Shown in pieces: positions 47,129 through 57,072 of a stretch of 64,000 bases of DNA. The number at the start of each line of letters is the position of its first letter. Position 1 is the stretch's first letter. The notes under the pieces are model-generated. The model did no database searches, was not told the origin of the DNA, and worked only from the letters and a program-made list of their open reading frames with translations. The stretch spans positions 2,852,001 through 2,916,000 of the forward strand of contig NZ_JACWIJ010000002.1 of NCBI RefSeq assembly GCF_017811175.1, read 5' to 3'. A program made the translations under genes and the position numbers. Source of the DNA: Melaminivora jejuensis (GTDB taxonomy: Bacteria > Pseudomonadota > Gammaproteobacteria > Burkholderiales > Burkholderiaceae_C).

Positions 47129-48073
47129 CTACTCGCCCGCGCCGCCGCGCAGGCGCTCGATCAGGCCGTTGAGCGCATCCAGCGAGCCGAACTGGATGGC
47201 CACCTCGCCCAGCTCCTCCATGCGCCCGGCGCGGCGCACGCGCTTTTTCACGCGGATCTCGACCTCGGCGGTCAACAGGTCGGACAGCTCCTCCTCCAGC
47301 CGGCGCACATCGCGCGGCTTGTCCGTGCGCGCCGCCCTGGCCGGCGCAGCCCCTTCGGCCTCGGCGCCGAGCTTCTTGACCAGGCCCTCGGCCTCGCGCA
47401 CCGACAGCTTGCGCGCGGCGATCTGGTGCCCGGCGGTGATCTGGCCGGCCTTGTCCAGCGCCAGCAGGGCGCGCGCATGGCCCATGTCCAAGTCGCCCGC
47501 CATCAGCATGGTCTGCACCGGCTCGGCCAGGTTGAGCAGGCGCAGCAGATTGCTGGCCGCGCTGCGCGAGCGGCCCACGGCCTGCGCGGCCTGCTCGTGC
47601 GTCAGGCCGAACTCGCGCACCAGGCGCTGCAGGCCCTGGGCCTCCTCCAGCGGGTTCAGATCCTCGCGCTGGATGTTCTCGATCAGCGCCATGGCGGCGG
47701 CGGCCTCGTCGGGCACGTCGCGCACCAGCACCGGCACCTCGTCCAGACCGGCCAGCCGGGCGGCCCGGAAGCGCCGCTCGCCGGCGATGATCTCGTAGCG
47801 TCCGGCGTGCTCGCCCTCGCCCAGCCGGCGCACCAGGATGGGCTGCATGATGCCCTGGGCGCGGATGCTCTCGGCCAGCTCGTACAGTGCGCCCTCGTCC
47901 ATGCGCGTGCGCGGCTGGTACTGGCCGGGCACCAGCTGCTCCAGCGCCAGGCTGGAGGGCTGGCCGGCCTGCGCCGCCTGATCGCGTTCGGCCTGCTCGG
48001 GCACCTTGGGGCCGAGCAAGGCCTCCAGCCCGCGGCCCAGGCCCTTGGGTTTCTTGGATGGCTTGGTCACCAT
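47129..48073 (-). CDS. parB: chromosome partitioning protein ParB
   Basis: A 314-residue CTP-dependent DNA clamp. It begins MVTKPSKKPKGLGRGLEALLG, the conserved N-terminal ParA-stimulating box, then the CTPase motif AGERRFRAARLAGL, the helix-turn-helix LTHEQAAQAVGRSRSAASNLLRLLNL and a C-terminal dimerisation domain. It binds parS sites, four of which are visible nearby. I preferred ATG 48073 to one nine codons upstream because it opens with the conserved box. Confidence 0.95.
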   Translation of the reverse strand: MVTKPSKKPKGLGRGLEALLGPKVPEQAERDQAAQAGQPSSLALEQLVPGQYQPRTRMDEGALYELAESIRAQGIMQPILVRRLGEGEHAGRYEIIAGERRFRAARLAGLDEVPVLVRDVPDEAAAAMALIENIQREDLNPLEEAQGLQRLVREFGLTHEQAAQAVGRSRSAASNLLRLLNLAEPVQTMLMAGDLDMGHARALLALDKAGQITAGHQIAARKLSVREAEGLVKKLGAEAEGAAPARAARTDKPRDVRRLEEELSDLLTAEVEIRVKKRVRRAGRMEELGEVAIQFGSLDALNGLIERLRGGAGE

Positions 48074-48080
48074 GTGTCCT

Positions 48081-48635
48081 TCAGTCCTCGCTTGTGCCAT
48101 TCATCAGGGGCCGCAGCAGTGCCTGGCCCTGCGGCCACAGGCCCAGGGCGGACTCGGCATTCATGTGCCCGCAGGCGCCGGCCGGGGCAAAGCGCGCCCC
48201 CCAGTGCGCCGCCAGCTCGTGGGCGCGCTCCAGGCTGCAGTACGGGTCGTCGCTGCTGGCCACCAGCGTGGCGGCAAAGGGCAGCGGCTGGCGCGCAATC
48301 GGCAGCCAGCCGGGAATCAACTCGCCCACGCCGGGCTGCTCGACATCGCCCGGCGCCACCAGCAGCGCGCCGCGCACCTTGTGCGTGTGGCGCGAATGCG
48401 CGGCCCACCAGGCCACCAGGATGCAGCCCAGGCTGTGCGCGGCCAGCACCACGGGCGCGGGCGCCTCCAGCACGGCCTCTTCCAGGCGCGCGCACCAGTC
48501 GCCGCGCCTGGGGCGCAGCCAGTCGTGCTGCTGCACGCGCTGGTAGCCCAAGGCCTGCTCCCACTCGGTCTGCCAATGGCCTTCGGTGGAGTTCTGCCAG
48601 CCGGGCAGCAAGAGAACCTGTGCTTCTTCCTGCAT
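48081..48635 (-). CDS. RBBP9/YdeN-family alpha/beta hydrolase
   Basis: A 184-residue serine hydrolase: VLLLPGWQNSTEGHWQTEWE, nucleophile AAHSLGC, acid region ASSDDPYCS and histidine GHMNAESALG, all typical of RBBP9-like hydrolases. Substrate unknown. It lies between parA and parB, a placement conserved in related genomes, with only 7 bases before parB, so the three are probably co-transcribed. Confidence 0.88.
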   Translation of the reverse strand: MQEEAQVLLLPGWQNSTEGHWQTEWEQALGYQRVQQHDWLRPRRGDWCARLEEAVLEAPAPVVLAAHSLGCILVAWWAAHSRHTHKVRGALLVAPGDVEQPGVGELIPGWLPIARQPLPFAATLVASSDDPYCSLERAHELAAHWGARFAPAGACGHMNAESALGLWPQGQALLRPLMNGTSED

Positions 48636-48648
48636 GGAGTTTTACTAT

Positions 48649-48710
48649 CTTTTTAATAGCTGCAACCGCTTGCCCAGTAAGGGTTTGCGGCTGTTTTTAC
48701 CTGAAATAAA
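48649..48710 (+). repeat. dispersed repeat, copy 8
   Basis: CTTTTTAATAGCTGCAACCG then CTTGCCCAGTAAGGGTTTGC and GGCTGTTTTTACCTGAAA. It lies between parA and the hydrolase gene. Confidence 0.75.
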
Positions 48711-48743
48711 GGCATTTTCCGCACCATGCGCACCGCTCGACGC

Positions 48744-49538
48744 TCACCCTTTCGCTCCAGGCTGCCGGCGCGGCTTGACGCGCTGCACCATCTCCTGGGC
48801 AAAGGCGATGAAGGCCTGGCTGCCGCGCGCGTTGGCATCGAACACCACGCCGGGCAGACCGTGGCTGGGCGCTTCGGCCAGGCGCACGTTGCGCGGGATC
48901 ACGGTGTCGAAGACCTTGTCGCCGAAGTGCTCCTTGAGCTGCTCGCTGACCTGTTGCTGCAGCGTGATGCGCGCGTCGAACATGACGCGCAGCAGGCCGA
49001 TGATCTGCAGATCGGGGTTCAGGTTGCCATGCACCTGGCGGATGGTGTTGAGCAGGTCGGTCACGCCTTCGAGGGCGAAATACTCGCACTGCATGGGCAC
49101 GACCACGCCGTGCGCGGCGCACAGGCCGTTGAGGGTCAGCAGGCTCAGGGACGGCGGGCAGTCGATCAGCACGAAGTCGAATTGTCGATCGACCTGCGCC
49201 AGCGCGGTTTTCAAGCGCTTTTCGCGCTGCTCCAGGCTGACCAGCTCGATCTCGGCGCCGGCCAGTTCTCGGTTGGCGCCCAGCACCTGGTAGCCGGCGG
49301 CCTGGGCAGCGGGCACTGCCGCCTCGGCCACGCTGCATTCGCCCAGCAGCACGTCATAGACGCTGCGCGCAAGCGTGCGCTTGTCCACGCCCGAGCCCAT
49401 GGTGGCGTTGCCCTGCGGATCGAGATCGACCAGCAGCACGCGCTGGCCAATCCTGGCCAGGCCGGCGGCCAGGTTGACGGTGGTGGTGGTCTTGCCGACG
49501 CCGCCCTTTTGGTTGGCGATACAGAAAATCTTGGCCAT
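48744..49538 (-). CDS. parA: chromosome partitioning ATPase ParA (Soj)
   Basis: A 264-residue Walker-type ATPase without the N-terminal HTH of plasmid ParAs. Deviant Walker A is KGGVGKTTTTVNLAAGLA (11-28), Walker A' LLVDLDPQGNAT and Walker B VLIDCPPSLSLLTLN. It forms the ATP-dependent gradient that moves ParB-parS origins. Location beside mnmG, rsmG and parB is standard for the origin-proximal region. Confidence 0.95.
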   Translation of the reverse strand: MAKIFCIANQKGGVGKTTTTVNLAAGLARIGQRVLLVDLDPQGNATMGSGVDKRTLARSVYDVLLGECSVAEAAVPAAQAAGYQVLGANRELAGAEIELVSLEQREKRLKTALAQVDRQFDFVLIDCPPSLSLLTLNGLCAAHGVVVPMQCEYFALEGVTDLLNTIRQVHGNLNPDLQIIGLLRVMFDARITLQQQVSEQLKEHFGDKVFDTVIPRNVRLAEAPSHGLPGVVFDANARGSQAFIAFAQEMVQRVKPRRQPGAKG

Positions 49539-49591
49539 GCGAGAGTGTGACGGCAACGAAATGGGAAGAAAGGGGATGGACAGGGCGGCAA

Positions 49592-50206
49592 TCAGGGCGC
49601 CAGGGCCAGCTTGATGCCAAAGCCGATCAGGAAGGTGCCGGCGGTCTTTTCCAGCACCTGGGCGATGCGCGGATTGGCCCGCATACGCTCGGCCAGATGC
49701 TGGGTCAGCAACACCACGATCAAGCTGTAGAGAAAGGTGAGCGCGGCAATGGTCGCCGCCATGACGGCAAAAGTGAGCAGGCCCTGGTGGCGCTGCGGAT
49801 CGACGAACAGCGGGAAGAAGGCCATGTAGAACACGATGGCCTTGGGGTTGAGCAGCGTGATCAGCGCGCCCTGGCGGAAATACTGCCGTGGCTGCATCCT
49901 GAGCACCGGCGCCGCGCCCGGCTTGGCAGTGAGCATCTTCCAGCCCAGCCAGGCCAGATAGGCCGCGCCCAGCCACTGCACGGCATGGAAGGCCGCCGGA
50001 TACGCCGCCAGCAGGGCCGACACGCCAGCCACCGCCGTCCACATCAGCACCTGGTCGGCAGCGATGACGCCAAAGCCCGCCGCCAGCCCGGCGCGCACGC
50101 CGCCCTTGCCGGTGGAGGTGATGAGGGCCAGATTACCCGGGCCGGGGATGGCCAGGAACAGCACGATGGCCGCGACAAAGGCGCCGTAGTCGGAAATGCC
50201 GAACAT
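49592..50206 (-). CDS. LysE/RhtB-family amino acid exporter
   Basis: A 204-residue, six-helix exporter with IPGPGNLALITSTGKGGVRAGLAAGFGVIAADQVLM near the N-terminus and LNPKAIVFYMAFFPLFVDP in the middle, the family hallmarks. Substrate is probably an amino acid or homoserine lactone, not determinable. It lies between rsmG and parA on the same strand. The chosen ATG has a helix immediately after it. Confidence 0.9.
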   Translation of the reverse strand: MFGISDYGAFVAAIVLFLAIPGPGNLALITSTGKGGVRAGLAAGFGVIAADQVLMWTAVAGVSALLAAYPAAFHAVQWLGAAYLAWLGWKMLTAKPGAAPVLRMQPRQYFRQGALITLLNPKAIVFYMAFFPLFVDPQRHQGLLTFAVMAATIAALTFLYSLIVVLLTQHLAERMRANPRIAQVLEKTAGTFLIGFGIKLALAP

Positions 50207-50344
50207 GTTTCCTGCGAGTTGGGCGTGGACAGCCGGCAAGTGTAGCCGGGGGGTGGAGCGCTTAGCCTGGGTGCGTTGTGCAGGATGTTCACGCAAAACA
50301 CTCATCGCTCAACGCGCAACGCACGAGAGGCCCGCCCACTCACC

Positions 50345-51034
50345 TCAAGACGGCTCCCCACCCGCCGGGCGCAGCCAGACAATGCAGCGCTCGGCCTGCA
50401 GTTGCGGCACAGCGAGTTGTTCCACGTGAAACACCTGCACCGTGGGCGGCAGTTGCCCGATTTCGTCGCCGGGCAGCTTGCCCTTCATGGCCAGCCAGAC
50501 GCCCTGCGGCGCCAGCGCCGCGCGTGACCAAGCGGTGAAGTCAGCCAGCGCGGCAAAGGCGCGGCTGCTGATGATGTCGTAGGGGCCGCTCAGGCTCTCC
50601 ACCCGCGCGTGGATGCCGCGCAGGTTGCCCAGGCGCAGGGTGGCCGCCGCCTGCTGGATGAAGGCCGCCTTCTTGGCCACCGTGTCCACGCAATGCACCT
50701 GCAGCTGCGGGCAGCAGATGGCAAACACTACGCCCGGCAAGCCGCCGCCCGAGCCGACATCGAGCAGTTGCAGCGCCCTGCCCTGCTCTTGCTCCCGCTC
50801 CTGCATGGATTGGAGATAGCGCAGCAGCGGCGGCACTGCCGCCAGGCTGTCAAGCAGATGATGCGTCAGCATGTCCTGCGGCGCGCGCAGCGCCGTCAGG
50901 TTATAGACCCGGTTCCACTTGTGCAGCAGCGCCAGGAAGTCCAGCAGCTGCTGCACCTGCGCGGGCTGCAGCGCCAGGCCCAGTTCTGCCGCACCGGCAC
51001 GCAGCGCGGCTTCCAGATGCTGTTCGGCACTCAT
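50345..51034 (-). CDS. rsmG: 16S rRNA (guanine-N7) methyltransferase RsmG
   Basis: A 229-residue enzyme methylating G527 of 16S r[29 protein letters not shown] (SAM site), [12 protein letters not shown] and [13 protein letters not shown] are typical. Codons for VFHVEQ contain a parS-like site at 50418-50433. It overlaps mnmG by ATGA, the normal gidA-gidB order. Mutations in this gene give low-level streptomycin resistance in other bacteria; none can be judged here. Confidence 0.95.
   Translation of the reverse strand: MSAEQHLEAALRAGAAELGLALQPAQVQQLLDFLALLHKWNRVYNLTALRAPQDMLTHHLLDSLAAVPPLLRYLQSMQEREQEQGRALQLLDVGSGGGLPGVVFAICCPQLQVHCVDTVAKKAAFIQQAAATLRLGNLRGIHARVESLSGPYDIISSRAFAALADFTAWSRAALAPQGVWLAMKGKLPGDEIGQLPPTVQVFHVEQLAVPQLQAERCIVWLRPAGGEPS
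50418..50433 (+). promoter_or_regulatory. parS site 1, within rsmG
   Basis: TGTTCCACGTGAAACA fits the ParB consensus TGTTNCACGTGAAACA at all positions. It is inside rsmG and is read as VFHVEQ on the coding strand. Confidence 0.85.
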
Positions 51035-52995
51035 GCGGCGTCCTGCGCTTCGGCAGCGGCAAAGCCCTTGAAGCCGCCGCGCCTGAGGTGTACCAGCAGC
51101 AGCGAAATCGCCGCCGGCGTGACGCCCGCAATGCGTGAGGCCTGGCCCAGCGTCTCGGGGCGGTGTTTCTGCAGGGTCTGGCGTACCTCGATGGACAGGG
51201 CCGGCACCTGGCTGTAGTCCAGCTCCTCGGGCAGGCGCAGCCTTTCGTAGTGCGCAGCACGCTGCACCTCGTCCCTCTGGCGCTCGATATAGCCCGAATA
51301 CTTGGCGGCGATCTCCACCTGCAGGGCTACGCTGTCCGCCAGCGCGCCCAGCGTTTCACGTGAAACATCGGCACTGGCGTACTTGCCGCCGTCCAGGCTC
51401 ATCAGGCTGGCGTAGTCCACGTCCGGGCGGCGCAGCAGGTCGAACAGCTTGTATTCATGCTCAATGGCCTTGCCCAGCACGCGCTCGCTCTCGGTTGCCG
51501 GCAGGTTGCGCGGGTTGACCCAGGTGGCTTTCAGGCGCTCGCTCTCGCGCGCCACGGCATCGCGCTTGCGGCTGAAGCGCTCCCAGCGCGCGTCATCGAC
51601 CAGGCCCAGGCGCCGGCCGATTTCGGTCAGGCGCATGTCGGCGTTGTCCTCGCGCAGCTGCAAGCGGAACTCGGCGCGGCTGGTGAACATGCGGTACGGC
51701 TCGGTCACGCCGCGCGTGATCAGGTCGTCCACCAGCACGCCCAGGTAGGCCTCATCGCGCGCCGGCACCCAGGGCGCCTGGCCCCGGCACTGCAGCGCGG
51801 CGTTCAGGCCGGCGAACAGACCCTGCGCCGCTGCTTCCTCGTAGCCCGTCGTGCCGTTGATCTGGCCGGCAAAGAACAGGCCCTGGATCTGCCGCGTCTC
51901 GAAGCTGCTTTTGAGCGCGCGCGGGTCGAAGTAGTCGTACTCGATGGCGTAGCCCGGACGCAGGATGTGCGCGTTCTCCAGTCCGCGCATGGAGCGCACC
52001 AGGGCAATCTGGATGTCGAAGGGCAGGCTGGTCGAGATGCCGTTGGGGTAGAACTCGTGCGTGGTCAGGCCCTCGGGCTCCAGAAAGATCTGGTGGCTGT
52101 CCTTGTCGGCAAAGCGGTTGATCTTGTCCTCGACGCTGGGGCAGTAGCGCGGCCCCACGCCTTCGATCCTGCCGGTGAACATGGGGCTGCGGTCGAACCC
52201 CGAGCGGATGATGTCGTGCGTACGCTCGTTGGTGTGGGTGATCCAGCACGGCACCTGGCGCGGGTGCAGGTCGGCCGAGCCCATGAAGCTGAAGACCGGC
52301 AGGTGGCCCTCGTTGACGCCGCCAGGCATCCCGTCGCCGGGCTGCTCCTGGCATTGCGAGAAGTCGATGCTGCGCCCGTCCAGGCGCGGCGGCGTGCCGG
52401 TCTTGAGGCGCCCCTGCGGCAATTGCAGCTCCTTGAGGCGCGCCGACAGCGTGACCGCCGGCGGGTCGCCCGCACGGCCCGAGGCGTAATTCTGCAGGCC
52501 GACGTGGATGCGCCCGTCCAGAAAAGTGCCCGCCGTCAGCACCACGGCGCGGGCGCGAAACTGCAGGCCGATCTGCGTGACGGCCCCTGCCACCCGGTCG
52601 CCCTCGATCAGCAGGTCATCCACCGCCTGCTGGAACAGCCATAGGTTGGGCTGGTTTTCCAGCACACGGCGGATGGCGGCCTTGTACAGAATGCGGTCGG
52701 CCTGCGCGCGCGTGGCACGCACGGCCGGGCCCTTGGAGCTGTTGAGGGTGCGAAACTGGATGCCGGCCTCGTCGGTGGCCAGCGCCATGGCGCCGCCCAG
52801 GGCATCGACCTCCCTGACCAGATGGCCCTTGCCGATGCCGCCGATGCTGGGGTTGCAGCTCATCTGGCCCAACGTCTCGATGTTGTGCGTGAGCAGCAGC
52901 GTGGCGCAGCCCATGCGCGCGCTGGCAAGCGCCGCCTCGGTGCCGGCATGGCCACCGCCGACGACGATGACGTCAAATTCCTGGGGATACAGCAT
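51031..52995 (-). CDS. mnmG: tRNA uridine-5-carboxymethylaminomethyl synthesis enzyme MnmG
   Basis: A 654-residue FAD/NAD protein that with MnmE modifies the wobble uridine of tRNAs. [19 protein letters not shown] near the N-terminus, [20 protein letters not shown] and the C-terminal [38 protein letters not shown] helices match the family. The ATG at 52995 gives the normal N-terminus. A parS-like site lies within its codons for DVSRET. Confidence 0.96.
   Translation of the reverse strand: MLYPQEFDVIVVGGGHAGTEAALASARMGCATLLLTHNIETLGQMSCNPSIGGIGKGHLVREVDALGGAMALATDEAGIQFRTLNSSKGPAVRATRAQADRILYKAAIRRVLENQPNLWLFQQAVDDLLIEGDRVAGAVTQIGLQFRARAVVLTAGTFLDGRIHVGLQNYASGRAGDPPAVTLSARLKELQLPQGRLKTGTPPRLDGRSIDFSQCQEQPGDGMPGGVNEGHLPVFSFMGSADLHPRQVPCWITHTNERTHDIIRSGFDRSPMFTGRIEGVGPRYCPSVEDKINRFADKDSHQIFLEPEGLTTHEFYPNGISTSLPFDIQIALVRSMRGLENAHILRPGYAIEYDYFDPRALKSSFETRQIQGLFFAGQINGTTGYEEAAAQGLFAGLNAALQCRGQAPWVPARDEAYLGVLVDDLITRGVTEPYRMFTSRAEFRLQLREDNADMRLTEIGRRLGLVDDARWERFSRKRDAVARESERLKATWVNPRNLPATESERVLGKAIEHEYKLFDLLRRPDVDYASLMSLDGGKYASADVSRETLGALADSVALQVEIAAKYSGYIERQRDEVQRAAHYERLRLPEELDYSQVPALSIEVRQTLQKHRPETLGQASRIAGVTPAAISLLLVHLRRGGFKGFAAAEAQDAA
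51352..51367 (+). promoter_or_regulatory. parS-like site 2, within mnmG
   Basis: CGTTTCACGTGAAACA matches the ParB consensus at 15 of 16 positions (first base C). It is within the C-terminal part of mnmG. Confidence 0.7.
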
Positions 52996-53102
52996 GGCGT
53001 GTGCTCGATGAAAAAAATGGCAGGCACCGGAGGATGGCTGCCGGGAAAACCCGCAATTTTCCCACCTCCACCAAAATGGCGCAGCACCGGGGTCAGCCTG
53101 CA

Positions 53103-53118
53103 TGTTTCACGTGGAACA
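53103..53118 (-). promoter_or_regulatory. parS site 3, upstream of mnmG
   Basis: On the minus strand TGTTCCACGTGAAACA, identical to site 1. It lies in the gap between mnmG and the divergent FMN reductase gene, the only one of the four sites outside coding sequence. Confidence 0.85.
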
Positions 53119-53162
53119 TGGCCGCCGCCGAGCCGCCGACGCCTGTGCTTCAATCACCCGCC

Positions 53163-53780
53163 ATGAATGCTCCCTCCATGAAACTCCTCGTCTTCGCCGG
53201 CAGCACGCGCCAGCAGTCCTTCAACCGCCGCCTGGCCGCCGTGGCCGCACAGATTGGGCGCGCTGCCGGCGCCCAGGTCACGCTGCTGGAGCTGGCCGAT
53301 TTCGACATCCCCATGTACCACGCCGACCTGGAAGCGCGCGGCACGCCGGCGGACGTCATCCACCTCAAGGAAATCATGGACGCCCACCCGGCCTGGATCA
53401 TTGCCTCGCCCGAGTACAACGGCAGCTACACCGGCCTGCTCAAGAACACGCTGGACTGGGCCTCCAGCCCGGTGGCCGGGCATCCGGTCTTCGCCGATGG
53501 CAGCCGGCCCTTTGCCGGCAAGGTGGTCGGGATGCTCAGTGCGTCCAACGGCGCCCTGGGTGGCCTGCGTGCGCAGGGCCACCTGGCGCCGCTGCTCATC
53601 AACCTGGGCTGCTGGCTGGCGCCGCGCCAGTACGCCCTGGCACGCGCCGCCAGCGCCTTCGACGAACACGGCGCGCTGCCCGATGCGGCCCAGCATGAGC
53701 AGGTGCAGGCGGTGGTGCGGCAGGTGCTGTGGGCCGCTGCACGGCTGCACGGCGCTGCCTCGGCGCCTGAATCCGCATGA
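53163..53780 (+). CDS. NADPH-dependent FMN reductase
   Basis: A 205-residue flavodoxin-fold reductase with the FMN phosphate loop FAGSTRQQSFNRRLAAVAA and the PEYN motif SPEYNGSYTGLLKNTLDW. Members reduce FMN, quinones, azo dyes or chromate using NAD(P)H. The last codons and TGA lie at the edge of a dispersed repeat. Divergent from mnmG across a parS site. Confidence 0.88.
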   Translation: MNAPSMKLLVFAGSTRQQSFNRRLAAVAAQIGRAAGAQVTLLELADFDIPMYHADLEARGTPADVIHLKEIMDAHPAWIIASPEYNGSYTGLLKNTLDWASSPVAGHPVFADGSRPFAGKVVGMLSASNGALGGLRAQGHLAPLLINLGCWLAPRQYALARAASAFDEHGALPDAAQHEQVQAVVRQVLWAAARLHGAASAPESA

Positions 53781-53835
53781 AATCCGGCTAAAACCCTTGT
53801 CTGGCAAGCGATTACAGCTACTAAAAAAGTAGCGA
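53777..53835 (-). repeat. dispersed repeat, copy 9, reverse orientation
   Basis: Minus-strand reading: TTTTTTAGTAGCTGTAATCG then CTTGCCAGACAAGGGTTTTA and GCCGGATTTCAT. It starts at the stop codon of the FMN reductase gene and ends just before the next ATG. Confidence 0.75.
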
Positions 53836-53837
53836 TC

Positions 53838-54119
53838 ATGGACTGTCGCCCGGACTGCGGCGCCTGCTGCATCGCGCCCTCCATCAGCTCGGCCATCCCG
53901 GGGATGCCGCACGGCAAGCCGGCGGGTGTGCGCTGCGTGCAGCTGGGCGAGGACAGCCGCTGCGCCATCTTCGGCCAGCCGCAGCGCCCGGCCTGCTGCG
54001 CCGGCCTGGCGCCCGCGCCCGAGATGTGCGGCGACTCGCGCGGGCAGGCGCTGGCCTGGCTGGCCCGGCTGGAGCGCGAGACTGCGCCGGTGCAGCCGGG
54101 CGGCGTCACGGGCGCATGA
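53838..54119 (+). CDS. YkgJ-type cysteine cluster protein
   Basis: A 93-residue protein with cysteines in [14 protein letters not shown] (residues 2-15), a further C33 in VRCVQ, C42 in SRCAIFG and [10 protein letters not shown]. This arrangement matches the YkgJ zinc/iron-binding family; function is unknown. The end overlaps the convergent chemoreceptor gene by 14 bases. Confidence 0.82.
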   Translation: MDCRPDCGACCIAPSISSAIPGMPHGKPAGVRCVQLGEDSRCAIFGQPQRPACCAGLAPAPEMCGDSRGQALAWLARLERETAPVQPGGVTGA

Positions 54120-56114
54120 GCTGCGCCCCGCCGGCGGCCAGCCGAAAGACCGCCACGGTCTGCACCAGGGCCTCGGCCTGCTGATTCAGGCTGGCAGCGG
54201 CAGCCGCCATTTCCTCGACCAGCGCAGCGTTTTGCTGGGTCACCTGATCCATCTGGGTGACCGCCTCGCCGACCTGGGCGATGCCGCTGCTTTGCTCCTG
54301 GCTGGCGGCGCTGATGTCGCGCACCAGCACATTCAGCCGCTCGATGGCGCGCACCACCTGCTCGATGGTGGCCCGGGCGGCATCGACCTGTGCCGTGCCC
54401 TGCGCCACCTGCTCCACGCTGGCACCAATAAGTTGGCGGATCTCGCGCGCCGCTGCGCTGCTGCGCCCAGCCAAAGTGCGCACCTCGCCGGCCACCACGG
54501 CAAAGCCCCGGCCCTGCTCGCCGGCGCGCGCGGCTTCGACAGCGGCGTTGAGCGCCAGGATGTTGGTCTGGAAGGCGATGGAGTCGATGACCTGGATGAT
54601 GTCGGCGATGCGCTCGCTGCTGCTGCGCATATCCTGCATGGATGCCACTACCCGGGCCACCGCCGCGCCGCCCTGACTGGCGATGTCCGCCGCCTCCTGG
54701 GCCAGCCGGCTGGCGCTGCGGGCGCCGTCGGCGTTGTGCTGCACGGTGCTGCCGACCTGCTCCATGGAGGCCGCCGTCTGCTGCAGCGCGCTGGCCTGGC
54801 TTTCCGTGCGGCCCGACAGATCCTGATTGCCGCTGGCGATCTGCGCGCTTGCCGTGGCCACGCCGTGCGCACCCTCGCGCACCTGCGCCACCACGCGGCG
54901 CAGGCCCTCCTGCATGTGCTGCAGGTGGTGCATCAGGCTGAAGTCGTCGCCCGCGCGCACGGCGATCGGCTGGCTCAAATCGCCTGCAGCCACGCGCTGC
55001 GCCAGCGCTGCGGCATCGCGCGGCTCGCCGCCCAAGGGCCGCAGCACCAGGCGATTCAACCCCCAGCCCAGCACCAGGCAGGTCACAGCAATGCTGACCA
55101 GCGCCAGCGCACCGGCCAGCCACTGCAGGGCGTGCAAGTCCTTGAGCACCTCCTGCGTCGGCACGATGGTGGCCAGCGCCCAGGCCGTATCCAGACCCTC
55201 GAAGCGGATGGGCACCTGCACATAAGTGGCCCGGCTGCCCAGGCGCGGGTCATCGACCTCGGTGACGAAGGGCTTGCCGCCGTGCAAGGCCTGCTGCCAG
55301 GCGGCGAACTGGGCAGCATCCATGCCCAGGGCTGCGGCATCGGGCTGCCGGCCTACCCGCTCGGCATCGCGGTCGCCCACATAGGTGCCGCCCTGCGCGA
55401 AGAAGCTGGCATAGCCACTGTCATAGAGGCGGATGGCCTGCACCTGCTGCTGCAGCTCGGCCAGGATCAGATCGCTGCCGGCCACGCCGACGAAGCGCCC
55501 ACCGTCCAGCACCGGCACGGCCAAGGTGGTCATGAGCAGTTGCCGGCCCTCGAACTCATAGGCGTAGGGTTCGATCAGGACGCTCTTGCGGCTGGCCCGG
55601 GGCTTGAGGTAGTAGTCGCCCACGCCGGGCTGCTCGTAGCCTTCCATGAGGGCCTGGGTGACGCTGCCATTGGCGCCATTGCGCGAGAAATACGGCAGAT
55701 AGCGCCCCGTGGCGTCGTGGTGGGGGGCGCCAGCAAAGGCAGCGTCGTCGCCATCGAAGGCGTCCGGCTCCCAGCCCGACCAGGTGCCGTTCAGCCGCGG
55801 GGCCTGCTCCAGGGCGGTGCGCAGGATGGCATCGCCCAGGCCGCGCTTTTGCGCTGCCGGCAACTGCGTCTGGTGCAAGGCCTGCAGGCTGGCAGCCAGC
55901 GTCTGCGCTGTGGTCAGGGCCTGGCGTAGGCCTTGCGCCGCCGCATCTCCCTGCCTCTCGGCCAGCGTCTGGGCATGGCGCAGGGCGGCGGTCTGCTCCA
56001 GCTCTGCCGTGCGGGCCATCAGCACGGCCAGGGTCAGGCCCAGGCCAGCTGCCACCACCCCACCAGCATGAGCAGCATCTGGGCGCGCAGCGACAAGGAA
56101 CGCAATATCTGCAT
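54106..56114 (-). pseudogene. methyl-accepting chemotaxis protein, frameshifted near the N-terminus
   Basis: The start at 56114, after an AGGGG site, gives [19 protein letters not shown] and then runs to a stop in GWWQLAWA. The rest, [20 protein letters not shown] through the end at 54106, is in another frame. One more G in the run at 56058-56061 joins them. The body has a dCache-like periplasmic domain ([35 protein letters not shown]), a HAMP region and a complete signalling domain ([20 protein letters not shown]). Without the shift it would be a normal receptor of about 670 residues. Either an assembly error or recent inactivation. Confidence 0.85.
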
Positions 56115-56377
56115 GGAATCCCCTCTGTTTTTTTTGCTGTGATGATCTTGTTGCCGCCCGTGGGCCGACAGGGCCTCCGGGGGGCAGGCGGCAGCGCACC
56201 GCCGCAGCCAAATGTAGCGCCGCCGCACCCCGCCGATGGGCGGCGCATGGGCAGGCAGCGCCGGCAGACCTGCGCCATCCGGGCTAGCATCCCGGTGGCC
56301 CGGGCGCCAGCCACCCGGCACCCAGCTCCCCCTGACAACCGCAGGCCGCACGGCCCGCAAGCCAAGAAGGATCAGCC

Positions 56378-56986
56378 ATGAAGCTCTATTACTCCCCCGG
56401 CGCCTGTTCGCTGTCGCCGCACATCGTGCTGCACGAGGCCGGCCTGGCCTACACCCCGGTGCTGGCCAGCACCAAGAGCCACAAGCTGCAAGACGGCACG
56501 GATTTCTACACCATCAACCCGCTGGGCTATGTGCCAGTGCTCGAACTCGACGACGGCGCGCGCCTGCGCGAAGGCCCGGCCATCGTGCAGTACCTGGCCG
56601 ATCAGGCACCCCAAAAGAATCTGGCGCCGGCCCACGGCACGCTGGCGCGCTACCGCCTGCAGGAGTGGCTGACCTTCATCGGCACCGAGATTCACAAAGG
56701 CTTCTCGCCGCTGTTCAAGCCGGACACGCCCGAGGACTACAAGCCCATTGCGCGCAAGAACCTGCTGCAGCGCCTGGAGTGGGTCGATGGCGAGCTGGCC
56801 GGCAAGGACTATCTGATGGGCGAGCATTTCAGCGTCGCCGACGCCTACCTGTTCACCGTGACCGGCTGGCCGCAGCACGTCGGCCTGGACATCTCGGGCC
56901 TCAAGCACCTGGCCGCCTGGCGCGAGCGCATCGCCGCCCGCCCCGCCGTGCAGGCCGCCATGAAGGCCGAGGGCCTGCTCAAGTAG
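56378..56986 (+). CDS. glutathione S-transferase
   Basis: A 202-residue cytosolic GST of the beta class: N-terminal thioredoxin-fold KLYYSPGACSLSPHIVLHEAG with the catalytic cysteine/serine pair, NPLGYVPVLELDDG (cis-proline) and REGPAIVQYLAD, then the all-helical domain with FSVADAYLFTVTGW. It conjugates glutathione to electrophiles. Its own terminator follows within 15 bases. Confidence 0.93.
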   Translation: MKLYYSPGACSLSPHIVLHEAGLAYTPVLASTKSHKLQDGTDFYTINPLGYVPVLELDDGARLREGPAIVQYLADQAPQKNLAPAHGTLARYRLQEWLTFIGTEIHKGFSPLFKPDTPEDYKPIARKNLLQRLEWVDGELAGKDYLMGEHFSVADAYLFTVTGWPQHVGLDISGLKHLAAWRERIAARPAVQAAMKAEGLLK

Positions 56987-56999
56987 GCAGCGCCGCAGC

Positions 57000-57023
57000 G
57001 GGCCGCCTCGGGCGGCCCTTTTT
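57000..57023 (+). terminator. terminator after the GST gene
   Basis: GGGCCGCC (57000-57007) pairs with GGCGGCCC (57011-57018) around TCG and is followed by TTTTT. Confidence 0.88.
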
Positions 57024-57072
57024 CTGCCCACCTCCGCCCCGCTCCCCCGTCCCCCGCTTCTCCCTTCTCCCC

